From: Pyrrhosoma nymphula
Lineage: Eukaryota > Arthropoda > Insecta > Odonata > Coenagrionidae
Assembly (NCBI GenBank): GCA_963573305.1
Contig: OY754337.1
Span: forward strand, 68,917,094-68,981,093
Direction of reading: 5' to 3'
Length of the DNA stretch: 64,000 nt
Shown here: in pieces, positions 32,700 through 43,453 of the stretch
Numbering within the stretch: position 1 is the stretch's first letter
How the letters are laid out: each line of letters starts with the position of its first letter
The notes under the pieces: model-generated
Seen by the model: the letters and a program-made list of their open reading frames with translations, nothing else
What the model was told of the DNA's origin: nothing
Databases searched by the model: none
Position numbers and translations under genes: made by a program

Positions 32700-34080
32700 T
32701 TCTGATGTTGAATACATTAATCCTTATGAAATCCGATTTCCTCTATTTTTAGTTGCCTACGTATTGTATTGTCTTTTGTAATTGCTTCAAAGATTATAAA
32801 TATTGAAAACAGGTCAAGGATGATTCATTTCGATATGCAGGAAAAGTATGTACTATAATTCATATGTCTATCTCACAGCAGGGAATGTAGTCAGTATTCA
32901 TGGTGTTCTTCAGGGTATTCATTATCAACAAGTTCCCGCTAGATGTAAGTATGGCAGAAGATATTATGTGTATCGTGATGGAATTCATTTTGGAACTTGC
33001 AACCTTCTGAACTTTCTGCCTCCTGCTCAAAACTCACAGCAAATCACGTATATATACCATGAAATACCTAAAAAATAGTGAGCCATAAAAATGTTGAAGT
33101 GCCCTGCCACCTAACGGCCGCAACGTGCACTAGCACTTGAAATATATGTGTTTCGCGGGAGCCTATACTGTATTCGCTAGTGCTAAAAAGTTTCACATCT
33201 TATCTAAACGCAGTCGATCCATGAAAGTCCACGTTGTGTTCCTGCTCCATGCTCACAACTGTCATATGTTTCTTATGCTTGCTTTCATATGCTTGTAACA
33301 ATTATGTTTACATAAATTCAAGAGAGTATTCCATGCATAATTATTGTAATAATAACACAAACGACAGTATACTGTTAAGGGGTAATCGTAAATGCTGGTG
33401 ATATTGGGCTCTATGATTCCGAAAAACCGAAGTCAGCTGTTTTCTGAGGTGATCTTACAGACGTTGAAGTCCTCTCCTTTATTTCCACTATTTAAATGGA
33501 AAAATTAGCAGCCCAGTGCTTGCGTGGAACAAAATACCTGTAGGTTATATCTTGTTCATTAAGATATCTAGCATTTTTACAAATTTCAATTAATAGAACA
33601 TTCTCCGAACAATATATCCGTTTTTATACACTTTCTAGAGAGGTAGGAGGCATGAAATTTTTTCTTGTTTCCGAAGTGTTTGCCGTTTATAGTTTGTTGC
33701 ATTGCTATTACTTGCAGCCACGACATATTTGGCACACCCAAAACATAGGGACAATATCAATACAGCAATGCGCAGTACAGTACACGTGTCCTGAAGTGTC
33801 AAAATTCGACGTATAATATTCCAGTGTAAGACATCTAAAATAGAATTTGATTTCATCAAAAGTGAAGAATATCATAAGTAATTGAAGTGTACGAATATAT
33901 GATTTTTAATAACTATCTCAACAGGATGTTTTCGCCACTCACCAAAAATTCCCACAATAATGGCTAAATTAGCGTTACAGTTGTAGGACTTGGCTGTGGA
34001 GTGATTATTAATCATCTTCGGTATTAACGAGAGTTCCATTAGGCGAGTGATTTTTCAGATCCCAAGAGCTCTCACTATAC
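32700..34080. other. Tigger interior, no recognised coding sequence
   Basis: A 76-codon plus-strand frame at 32848-33078 (MYYNSYVYLTAGNVVSIHGV) has no similarity I recognise. The rest has short frames only. The missing Tigger DDE domain should lie here, so internal deletion or replacement is likely. Confidence 0.4.
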
Positions 34081-34093
34081 AGGGCGTCTACTG

Positions 34094-34602
34094 TAAACAT
34101 GGAAAGGTTTTGATACACCTTCTACAAAAACAACTTTGGACTGCTCTAGCATCAGTATTTTTAAAGTCTTCAGTACTCTCAGCAATTTGGCTAATAATAA
34201 AAGAAACACATTAGATCCTGGCAGAACTTGGACTAAACTTTCCATATCATCAGCAAAAATTAACAAGTTACTTGTGTTCACTTAGCATTCCTTTACATCC
34301 TTAATTTAAGAATTTAATAAATGCCATTGTGAAACAAATAAATGCTCCATTTTATTTCTTCATTAAAGATAATTATTAGAATTGTGTATGAGGGAAAACC
34401 CAGAGCTACTTTTTGGTTCCTAAATTTACAAGAAAATTAAAAATGGATTAGGACTTGTTTAATTCATATATGTATTAATAATGATTAGGAACTGAGATTC
34501 ATATTTCGGTACACAAATGATTCAGATTCGAGATTTGGTGTGAGAGATTTGATTACAAAAAGAGATTCGGATTCAATAAATTTTGGATTTGGCCCATCAC
34601 TA
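34094..34602. repeat. hAT-like repeat, right part
   Basis: This is the paralogue of about 1757-2271: both share TTTTTAAAG...TCTTCAGTACT and GTTACTTGTGTT. It ends GGCCCATCACTA, matching the CTTCACTA end at 2271. It is the continuation of 29940-29978 across the Tigger element. Confidence 0.65.
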
Positions 34603-34690
34603 ATGAATGGATTATCCATCACTTCCGTTTATCCGATTGGGCTTCCCCCTCTATTAGCACAGATAATCGGCACTCAACTGTACTATTTGT
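34603..34690. repeat. Tigger-type right end
   Basis: Read inward from 34683 it is CAGTTGAGTGCCGATTATCT, a typical GATTATC-containing pogo/Tigger terminus. The matching left end was not found. It lies within 100 bp of HERC1 exon h. Confidence 0.4.
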
Positions 34691-34785
34691 TTATAATACT
34701 TTAACCAACAATGCCTCATGAAAGTATAAAAATTTCAGATTCACAAGAAAGAATTCAAAACTAAGCATTAAACTACAAAACTTAC

Positions 34786-35001
34786 CAATGCTTGTGGTTC
34801 CTTTTTCCAGACCATGTGAAAGTAATCGGGAGTTGAGCCAATTACAGGTCTGAATTTCACAATCCATTAGAGGAGATCCAATAAGCATTCCACCAAGACA
34901 TCTTCCAACCAGAAGACTGCATGCCCTTTCCAAATCCACAAGCCACAGCCATGATAGTTCAGTTAAGTCAATCAATTCACTTGGAGTTGGAGTATTAGCC
35001 T
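34786..35001 (-). CDS. HERC1: HERC1 exon h (WLVDLERxxxLLxGRCLGGML)
   Basis: This exon has two leading bases, 71 codons and one trailing base. Its core is LSWLWLVDLERACSLLVGRC, then LGGMLIGSPLMDCEIQTCNW, then LNSRLLSHGLEKGTTSI. HERC1 has SWVWLVDLERTIALLIGRCL and GGMLQGSPVS, making this the clearest diagnostic segment in the window. The acceptor is TAATTTCAG and the donor ATTG|GTAAG. The intron on its 3' side (21363-34785) is 13.4 kb, the largest complete intron here. It contains a Penelope-like fragment, a LINE split by a hAT, and a Tigger element with further inserts. Confidence 0.96.
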
Positions 35002-35554
35002 CTGAAATTACATTTTCCAAGAGTTAGAGCTGAATGAATGTGGATCTTAAGTGTTAGTAACTTAATCTTAAGTTTCTCTATCAAGATATTTATTGGCACT
35101 AAATGTTACAAGAATAATGAATTTTAAAGATATCTCTCAACAGAGGTCCCTAGAATTTACACTAAGAGGACTTTTAGTTTGCCAAATCTCTTTCAAGGAA
35201 AACATATTTAAACTGTCAAAATTCTTAGATTAAATCTGTGGTAAGATGGCTAAATATGGTAAGTCATGTTTCGCAAATTTAACAGGAGAGCAATTAACAT
35301 GACATATAGCTCTTGGCCAACTCAAGTACAGTGATCTCCCAATTATCTGTGCGTGGATTATCCGTGTTGCGGATTATCCGTGTGTGATTTTTTTCTCTTC
35401 CTCAATATTTTCTGCGGTAAACATAAAAAATTCAATGAAAAAACATATTTGGATTTTAGCAATCCAATACAAGCAAGACTAACTTTAGTAAGTAAGGCCA
35501 TTTCTTGCCACTTAAATCCACCATATAAAATGTACTTGTTTTCCTTACTTACTT

Positions 35555-37847
35555 CAAGGTGTCTGGTGAATCGCAATTTCTTTTTTCCCTGAGTTATCCA
35601 GGTTCTCCAGGCATATTTTTGAATTTTCCAGGGTCATGTCGCACTTCATTTCTAACATATTTTTAATGAATTTCTATTAAAATTGGCATATTTTGCTGAT
35701 TTGAAAAATACGAGAAATGTCTACATCTACATACTACCCCGCAAGCCGCCTCAATAGGCGTGTGGCGGGGAGTGTTAGGACACCAGCCGTTTACATGTAA
35801 AAAAGGAAACGCTCTAATGAAATTACGCCTAGCATTTATTAAAGTCCCTTATTGTTCGGGGGAAAAACGAATTCCCATACCTATCCGTTCGGCAACATAT
35901 CTCTCTTAATTTATCGTTTTTGTCGGACCTAGAAATATAGCGGGGTTCTAATATGATGTTTTCCGTGTCGCTCTGAAAGATATCTATTCTCAATTGTTCA
36001 AGTAATCTAAGCCTAGCGCGCAGCCTCCGAGTCTTTAGCGGCTCCCAGCCTAATTCACTAAACATCTGTGTAACGCTGTCTGTACGCCCGTAGCAGTTTT
36101 TTATTAATCGCGCAGCTTTCCTTTGTATTTTTTAAGTTCCCGGATTAAGTCTTTCTGCACCGGATCCCATATACTCGCTGCATATTCAAGGTGTGGCCGG
36201 ACGAGTGCGAAATAGCACCTCTCTTTTACTTTTTCATCTGAAAGTCTTCCCACAATACGCTTGTTGAATCCTAGCTTCTTCAGAGCTCTGCCACAAATAT
36301 TTCTTATATGAGTTCCCCGCGATAGGTCCGAAGTTATCGTAACTCCTAGATACTTCACTTCATCTGTCGCCTTTATGTGAACACCATCCACAGCATATAC
36401 ATGGGAATAGTTGTACGACCTCCGCAAGAAATGTACCGCTGTGCATTTGCTCAGATTAAGTTCGAGTCCCCACTCTTGGCTCCACACATGAACGTTGTTT
36501 AAATCCGATGATAGAGTTTCAAAGAGTCAAAGTGATCGCTAATTTCACGATAGATGACAGCGTCGTCGGCAAATAAACGTATTTTACTGCTAATTCGAGA
36601 GCATAGATCATTTATGTATATAATGAACAAAAGGGGGCCGATTACGCTTCCTTGTGGGACACCTGATATCACTTTAACTACATCAGAGCTAATTCCGTAA
36701 AGAACCTACCTACTTTGAGTTAAATAATAGAGTACATATACAAGGAATGTGGAGTAATATGGGTTTCATTTCAACCAACAAATAAACAAAAACGGTTAAC
36801 TGTAAGAAACTGGTGTGATTTTTCTCAACAAGTGCATTTCCGATTCAACTTCTGCAACAAATTTCTTGGATTTTCAAGAAATTGTTTTTTTTTGGGTTTG
36901 CAACTCGAAATTTTTTCAGTACCTCTTTATTATTCTTTTTCCCTTGAGGCTTTGGTACCTTTCCTCTTCTCCGCTAAGGCTTCACTGAACTTTGCATGAG
37001 CATTTTGGAAACTGTGAATTAATTGCTTTGTGATATATCACAAAGTATACCTATAGGTGCGGATCTACCACCCAAAATAATTCAATTTGAACAAAATTGT
37101 ATTTGTTGGACAATACACGAATTATAATTAAATTGGGTTGACCCTGTACAAAGGGCCTGTCAACTTCAAACCCGAGGGCTGTGATTTCAACACGCAGTGA
37201 CTGCAAAATGTATTTCCGCTCCTTCAAAAACATTTCTAAAATGAGGGGTGTTGAGATTATTGGATGAGGATTATCAATCATATAACAATGCCCAATTATC
37301 CATTTAGGTTGCCGGCCAAATGGTTTTCGTATAATCGCGGGAAATTCCACTGCGCATGCCCAGACGTTTAGATTTCTCGTAAATTTGGTAACACCAAGAA
37401 TTCAATTCATACGGCTCTTCGAACGGAATCAAGATTTCCGTGCGGAATTCTGTTTCCGCTGAAGGAGATATACAATCGCATTTTGGCATCAATTCCGATT
37501 CCATTCGTAGCGGCCATTTTACGTGGGAATTATTCTATGTGGAATTTGCCTTGTTATGCAATTGCACACACTTGAAGCACAAGCTGCGAGCGGCCGCACA
37601 GCTGCAAAAAGAGTATGAAATGAACAGGGAGCGCAAGGCTACGCTGATTATGAGCCAAGCATAATTCAATCAAAGACACAGGTTAAACCTCTCTCTCTCT
37701 GCCTCAATGGAAACCGGCTGCCATCTATTTTCCAGGGTTTTTCGGAAAAATTCAAAAATTCCCTGAGTTTTCCCTGAGTATTCCAGGACAAAATATTTCC
37801 CTGAGTTTTCCAGGTTTTCAAGGTTTTCCAGGTCGCCGGACACCCTG
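35555..37847. mobile_element. hAT element with 8-bp TSD
   Basis: The left end CAAGGTGTCTGGTGA and the right end read inward CAGGGTGTCCGGCGA are inverted. The flank TACTTACT occurs at 35546-35553 (plus one extra T) and 37848-37855. Subterminal CCCTGAGTT and TTTTCCAGG repeats are dense at both ends. No transposase is recognised. A LINE fragment (35718-36705) sits inside. Confidence 0.7.
35718..36705 (-). pseudogene. LINE RT fragment with (GATGTA)n tail
   Basis: On the minus strand it reads VKVISGVPQGSVIGPLLFII, then YINDLCSRISSKIRLFADDA (active site FADD near 36570), then MWSQEWGLELNLSKCTAVHF, then VKYLGVTITSDLSRGTHIRN. ALVRPHLEYAASIWDPVQKD follows. After a stop at 36104 another frame gives ELGWEPLKTRRLRARLRLLE and the end ISRSDKNDKLREICCRTDRY. 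The 3' UTR ends in GTATGTAGATGTAGA. It is 5'-truncated ahead of the RT palm. A shorter relative is at 13628-14165. Confidence 0.88.
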
Positions 37848-38159
37848 TACTTACTATGAACATGTTATGTTTACCTCATTGTTCATCGTCAGAATCTTTC
37901 TAACTTTTGAACCGTGAATACGCGCTCTCCAGAGCTATCTCGCTGGTATATTTACAATAATTAATGGTTTTGTCCACGACAAACTTCATGAGATCCACTG
38001 AAAAAAACAATTAACGGAAAAATCTAGTATCGCACAATCTTCGCTAGCACTCCCCTTGCATCTAGAATCTTGGGGATTTCATCCATGAATTCCCGGATTC
38101 ATAACCGTAGAGTGCCATATGAATTCTGGGAATTTTTTCTTCGAATGTGGCGGTAATTC

Positions 38160-38392
38160 GTGAAGATACTGGTCTTCCATGTTTTACTCTGCGTTGGACC
38201 ATCATCTTCGGATGACGGTTTTGCCGGCATTGCAGTCGTGAAGCAGTCTACTCTACGCTGACTTTCGACTTTGGCAGTCGTGAAGTTGCAGTCATGAAGT
38301 GGTCAACTCATCGCCGAATTTTGACTGCAATGCTGGCAAAATATTTTTTCTGTCTGAAGAAGATGGACCAACCTGGAAGACCTGTATCTTCA
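38160..38392. repeat. Imperfect inverted repeat (hairpin)
   Basis: The left arm (about 38160-38242, GTGAAGATACTGGTCTTCCA ... GGACCATCATCTTC ... GCCGGCATTGCAGTC) is the inverse of the right arm (about 38321-38392, GACTGCAATGCTGGC ... GAAGATGGACC ... TGGAAGACCTGTATCTTCAC). GCAGTCGTGAAG recurs three times in the loop (38232, 38275, and 38288 with one change). It is probably a foldback-type MITE inside the Tigger element. Confidence 0.65.
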
Positions 38393-38399
38393 CATCCAT

Positions 38400-39720
38400 C
38401 AACCTACGGAAGCCTACACAAGGCAGTAAATCGTCTTCATCTGAGCTATCTTCAGATTCCAAAGGTGAACTTGGAAATTATTTTTCTTTAGCAGAGGCTC
38501 CTGCCCGACATAGATGGTTTAGCTGATTGAGCTCTAGAAGAATCTTCCTCTTCCTTCTCAGTGCCTAAAATTTGCACGCTTTCCCTCTACTTTCACTCTA
38601 TTTCAAACAGAGCCATCGCTCAGAATTTTTTAAATTATTTATTTAAATTGATGAGTTTTATGGCAACCTGATCGGGAGGTTGGGGAAAGGAAGGATATAG
38701 AGTAATCTTCGGAAAAATTGTCTAAAAATTCATCCCTGCGCTCATTTTCTTCCAGAATTTCTTAAAAACTTTCCGTTGGAATTCTCTTCTTGACAAATAC
38801 ATACGTTCTTCACGTATTTTTGGGCATAGAATCAGTGAATGTTTCAAAAGGGACGGTGGAGAATAAGCCAACGATAATCCAAGGGAAAATAAAGCCTAAG
38901 TTACAAGGATGCCGCAAGACAGCCAAAGTAAAGCACTGGTAAATGTAAAAATAATCAGTTCCAAAATGCTGAGAGAAAAGTCCAAGATGACATGCAGGAC
39001 TATAAACGAACAAAACATCTGTTGAGGTTGGCTCAGATAATCCAAAGAACACCCTGCTACCAATCAAACGCAGAGGTCAGTAAAAAGTCCAGAGATGAAT
39101 GACCAAACAAAGCAGGGGTCAATACCAGAAGAGAAATCGAGGAGAGTCCAGAGAGATTAACAATAAATGCACAGTGGACTTATTTCCGAAGACAAAGTCC
39201 AAACAGTATGCGATGGGTCAAAAAGTGAGCGAGAGGAAACGCAGGAAATCAAACTCAAAAGGCTAGCACAGTAGAAGACAATCATCAAGTAGAAGGACAC
39301 ATCGAGAAAAAAATAACGGTAAATAAATCTGTATAGGCAATAAATCTAGCAGCTGTGGGTAATACGATACTCCAGAAGCACTATTGCGAAGTTATGGGAT
39401 AACCATGGACCCTCATCAACTCCCAAGGCCAATGTGCCTCAAGCTCACAAGCTGTCAGCAGGAAAATGATAACAGACAAAAGAAAGACCATAAATACGAG
39501 CGAGCGCCCTGTGACGGTCAAGATAACTTCTATGAATTATGTAGAATTCAAAAGAGTTCGTCAGAGCCATCAGCGACATAACGAGCCTCCCACAGTGCAG
39601 CGAAGCGAAGTTTTTTTTACCCCCAAGCATCACTTCCATACTTCAGCCATTGGATCATGGCGTCATCGCATCAATGAAAAGGAATAGACGAGTTTGTCTT
39701 CTCAGGATGCTAGCCAATGA
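38400..39720. other. Tigger interior without recognised genes
   Basis: Only short frames occur. The region may hold a decayed transposase middle, but I see no catalytic motif before the C-terminal part that begins near 39730. Confidence 0.35.
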
Positions 39721-39729
39721 AGATGATAA

Positions 39730-40245
39730 TTTATTGAAATTTTGAAGGAAATGGCAAAATTGGATGCAATTCACGGTGTGTCACTGGCCTGGTCCTCAGT
39801 GAAACCTGTTACACTAGTTCGTTCATGGAGGAAACTTTAGTTTAACTTCGAAGGTGATTTTTGGGGATTTTTAGAAACTGAAACATGACTCCGAGTTGGG
39901 GGGTTTAGTGAAAACTATGAAAGGATTCGAAAATGTTGATGCGGAGAACTTAGAAGAATATCTAATGAGACCCGAAAGTGTCCCGGGCTTCCAGCATGTG
40001 ACTGATAGCGATATTGTTTCCGCCGTGATCGGACAAGGGGCAGAGGAAGGGAGTGGGGAGAGTTGAAGTAGCGGGGATGAAGACAAGGGGGGCAGCGAAC
40101 GCATAAATCACAGCCAGGCGCTCAAATTCGTAGATGGTTTGCTGCAGTATACCGAGCAGTGGGAATACGACTACAATGGCATTATCGCTACTAAAAAGAT
40201 ACGCGGTGGGGAGTAGAAATCTCTCAATTAGTTCATGAAACAATC
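39730..40245 (+). pseudogene. Tigger transposase C-terminus
   Basis: Plus-strand frames read EMAKLDAIHGVSLAWSSVKP followed by VTLVRSWRKL. Next comes GFENVDAENLEEYLMRPESV followed by PGFQHVTDSDIVSAVI, and after a stop ERINHSQALKFVDGLLQYTE followed by QWEYDYNG. This is the usual end of Tigger transposases: a helix with LAW.SVKP, an acidic linker with TDEDIV, and a SHSEAL...LRWAE-type helix. Stops near 40065 and frame changes kill it. It belongs to the outer element 35329-41420. Confidence 0.75.
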
Positions 40246-40298
40246 TAAAATAACGTACTATGTGTGCAAATTATATTACATCATTTTTAAAATGTATA

Positions 40299-41314
40299 CA
40301 GGCGGTCCTCGACTTTCATACACTCGACTTTCGTACGATCCAAAATTGATACCTTTTACTTTACTTTCGTGCACCAAATTCGGACTTTCGGACATTTGTT
40401 GAACAATATTGTTGAATTTCCCGCAATGGTGCATGGCGCATCCCGGCATTCTACTGTTTCATCTGGCGTTCTCGCTCGGTAGTGTACACGACTCTGTGCA
40501 ATGTTAACTTAGAGCAAGGTATAACTTGTTTATTTACTGAATTTAATTAATGTCGGAGGATAAGATGGAGCAGAAAACGTAAATATGATGTGACTGAGAC
40601 AAACGAAAATGCGCGTAGATCGCATAAACTTAATACTGTCGAGCAAAAGTTGGGAATTATTAGACGTGCTGAACTGGGAGGTTCTTTTGCTGCAATCAGA
40701 CAATCATTGAACTTAAGCCGTTCAGCTGTGTGTTCAATAGTAAAGGGGAAAGATAAAATTATAGACCATGTACGAAATGCTGGGAAGTGCAATGCAAAAT
40801 TCGCGAAGTTGTGTATGGCATGTACCTAGGAAACATCATTCTATTTTCGTTTGTCTTTTGTCCAGTTTAGGAAATTGCGAAATTTTGTTGTATCTTTAAT
40901 TGCAATAAATTAAATGACATCGAGTTTAAGGTTCCAAAAATTAAATGTCGTGATGCTTCTTGTTTCGAGTCTTTTTGTGATAGTGGACGTTATCAGTGAA
41001 ATGTTAATTTCTGCTTGGGAAAAATTAGAAATGCGTATGTTTACTCAGGACACAACGGTATTATTTTACAACCGTTTATCCAGACTGCATAGTTTTTAAA
41101 GTAATTACATATTGTTTTAAATATAATTAATGTATTTTAAACTTTTGTATTAAAAATAAAAATTCCTTACAATTGATATGAGGTTTTACTATATTTAACT
41201 CTCTGGGAACGTAACCCCTAATTAGTTTGGGACTCTTATTGTTCGACTTTCGTACATTCGACTTTTGTACACGTCTTCAGGAACGCATTGTGTACCAAAG
41301 TCGAGGACTGCCTG
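40299..41314 (+). mobile_element. Short Tigger derivative with HTH ORF
   Basis: The inverted ends are CAGGCGGTCCTCGACTTTCA and (read inward) CAGGCAGTCCTCGACTTTGG. They are flanked by TA (40297-40298, 41315-41316). CGACTTTCGTAC repeats lie just inside both ends. At 1.02 kb it is an internally deleted element that kept the N-terminal part of its transposase. Confidence 0.85.
40590..40829 (+). pseudogene. Tigger N-terminal HTH fragment
   Basis: This 79-codon frame reads HKLNTVEQKLGIIRRAELGG, then SFAAIRQSLNLSRSAVCSIV, then KGKDKIIDHVRNAGKCNAKF. This is the Psq/CENP-B-N helix-turn-helix, the specific DNA-binding module of Tigger transposases. A few codons of homology (KRKYDV) lie upstream in another frame. 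The catalytic domain is deleted. The short protein could still bind element ends, but there is no sign of expression. Confidence 0.75.
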
Positions 41315-41422
41315 TATTATGAAAATTATAAGAAATAAAAGAAAGTTCGGATTATGCATGTTTTCTGATTGTCCGTGCGTCCTCTCCCCATCATTAGCCC
41401 GGATAATAAAGAGTTCACTGTA

Positions 41423-42182
41423 ATTGCAAAATGGACATATCCCATATTGCCACAGGGTTTTTCTCAAGTCCTACAAACCCTAAACATATCATATTTTGCC
41501 ATCTTTTAGATCTAATGGACACAAATCTAAGGGTATGCAAAACGGACATATCATATTTACCCATATTACCACAGAAATATCAAGAGCACATAGACAAAAG
41601 AGAAATTCAGAGACTACACTAATGCACAACTCTAGCCAGCCATAAGGCTCAACATGGAGTAAGAGGATGTCTCATTCTTAAAAACCAAACATATTTCCAT
41701 TCAAAAGGAAAAATTACACAAAATATGACCTCTTCATCCCCATACAAAATATCAATTGGAAAAGTTCTCCACTGTGATAATCTTAGTTCAGTGAGCTAGA
41801 ATAAGTTTCTTAAGGAAATTGGCTAATAATAATTTTATCCCTTGCCCAAATTTTTGCTTTGAATATTTTTTTAGAAATTAGAGATTAACACATTGATTCA
41901 GTTTACTTGCATGGAATTTTCGCAACAGAAGGTTGCAACGAATGTTTTATTTTCCTTAAGCATTATAATTATAAATGCTATTGTTCAGCCCTTTGGGTAG
42001 GGTAAAGAGAATCCCCAGCAGGCATATTCAATATGTATTACTGTTATAAAAAGAGCCGGCACAACTTAAAATTAAATATATTATTTTTTTCATTCAGGAT
42101 TAAAGAGCAAGGTTGGCACAGTGAGGATTTGGACACAATTTTTTTAGGAATACAAAAAAGGGCCATGGGGTAAAGCAGATAC
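41423..42182. other. HERC1 intron, no recognised feature
   Basis: This intron sequence sits between the Tigger element and exon g; it holds short frames only. Confidence 0.45.
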
Positions 42183-42371
42183 CTGATGAATTCTCCAGTT
42201 GATCAGGTTCATTGATATTTCCAGATGATATGATCCTATTAAGCTTATCTAGTGGGATGAGGGTTGACAGGAGATGGAAAAGGAGAGGCAGGACGCAGGA
42301 AATGGGCAGCAAAAGGAGTGAGTGGATGATTTTAGAGAGCATTGAACCAGCAGGAGACTGATACAAAACAC
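42183..42371 (-). CDS. HERC1: HERC1 exon g (AGSMLxxIxxSLLLLPxS)
   Basis: This exon has two leading bases, 62 codons and one trailing base. It begins VLYQSPAGSMLSKIIHSLLL, continues LPISCVLPLLFHLLSTLIPL and ends with DKLNRIISSG and an acidic tail. HERC1 has AAGSMLCQIVNSLLLLPVSV and LLDLLPPLDCLNRLLPAADL at this place, so identity is high. It looks like a run of amphipathic ARM/HEAT-like helices. The acceptor is TTTTTTCAG and the donor TCATCAG|GTATCT. The intron downstream (35002-42182) is 7.2 kb and almost entirely nested Tigger and hAT DNA. Confidence 0.95.
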
Positions 42372-42939
42372 CTGAAAAAATGGTAAGAAATTGAAAATTT
42401 TCCCCACCAATGTAACGCATAAACTACCTTACATGACACTATGTAAGCATTAAAGTGAAAGTTATAATCCCCACATAGGATCAAAATTGTGAACTGAGAA
42501 ATTTTAACTCACATATAATTTACAATTAAATTGGTAATTTTAATGATCAGGGATGCTTATGCTTACTATTAGTTAAATTTTTTAAATACAAATCACAGGC
42601 AGTATTTACTGAGTGTTCACATGAATCTGTTACTAGTGTTGTTAGGCATTAAAAAACTGTCATGCAAAACCCATTAAACTTTTGATCACATAAAAGTCAT
42701 TGAAAAGCTTTGATGAGCCATTTCCCCATAAGCTAATTATATTCCTTTTAACTCTGCATTAATAGTCCATTACAGCTTGGCAATTACACATTAAATAAGA
42801 AAATATTTAACCATATGATATGCAACTAAATATTTACCAAGAGTGTTTAATGTTAGTATAGAGAGGAAAACCACAATGTAAGCAAACAATGCATAATTCA
42901 GAATATAAAAATATGAAATTTTCTATATACGTAGTTGTT

Positions 42940-43057
42940 TAAGGTTGTTCGGGCTTCCCACCTGGTTAAATTCTCCATCTCTGCCGGCGTTTTGATGTAC
43001 GTGTCATCTATCGTCCCGATGGGAAGCCCGAAGACCCTTCAACAACACTATATGCCG
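42940..43057. repeat. Small inverted-repeat element
   Basis: GGTTGTTCGGGCTTCCCA and, inverted, TGGGAAGCCCGAAGACC enclose GCCGGCGTTTTGATGTACGT. It lies in an otherwise featureless intron (42372-43453). The core reminds me of Penelope-like non-coding ends, but this is uncertain. Confidence 0.45.
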
Positions 43058-43453
43058 GGAAAGCCTTAGCTCTTTCTTCAATTTTCTAGAGACTGCGCAT
43101 AATGTCATTCTAATTAGCAGAAATAAAATTTCATGTTTTTTTCCATATGGAAGTTCTTATTTCCCATAATTTTATTCTGTTTATTGACTGTCATGGAATG
43201 ACATATTGCATAACCAGAATTAGGCAAATGTGTAAATATCAGGGTCAATGTCCATCCAATTATCCCATTAAAAAGAATAACATCAAGAAAAAATAAACAT
43301 AAAAATGGCTGATTACTTTATTCTGAAAAATATCTAGAGCTGTACCGAAAGAAAAATTACTTTTCAACTCTAATAAGAAAAAAATAGCAGTTTCATGGAT
43401 TTTAACATGCTTAGTTCAAAAAAGTTTCAGATATCAATTTTCCAAACTGAATA

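Larger units (their letters stand above)
29979..34093. mobile_element. Tigger element with nested inserts
   Basis: The left end CAGTAGAAGCCCCATA (interrupted by a MITE at 29995) resumes TAACGTGTAGGG at 31575. The right end read inward is CAGTAGACGCCCTGTATAGT. Both are flanked by TA (29977-29978, 34094-34095). It carries the N-terminal part of a Tigger transposase at 31957-32690. Without the nested MITE and 5S-SINE it is about 2.15 kb, a normal size for Tigger-like elements. The host repeat's paralogue near 1758 gives the empty site. Confidence 0.75.
35329..41420 (+). mobile_element. Tigger element with nested inserts (6.1 kb)
   Basis: The left end CAGTGATCTCCCAATTATC (35329) and the right end read inward CAGTGAACTCTTTATTATC (41420) are inverted and flanked by TA (35327-35328, 41421-41422). 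GGATTATCCG repeats lie inside the left end. It holds its own transposase C-terminus (39730-40245). Inserted into it are a hAT element (35555-37847), a hairpin (38160-38392) and a second Tigger derivative (40299-41314). Confidence 0.72.

Noticed and set aside
32848..33078. 76-codon plus-strand frame as a host gene
   Set aside because: No recognisable family, and it lies inside the Tigger element; kept only as a note in the interior region.
34075..34281. 68-codon minus-strand frame near HERC1 exon h
   Set aside because: It spans the Tigger right end and the hAT-like repeat, so it is not a host exon.
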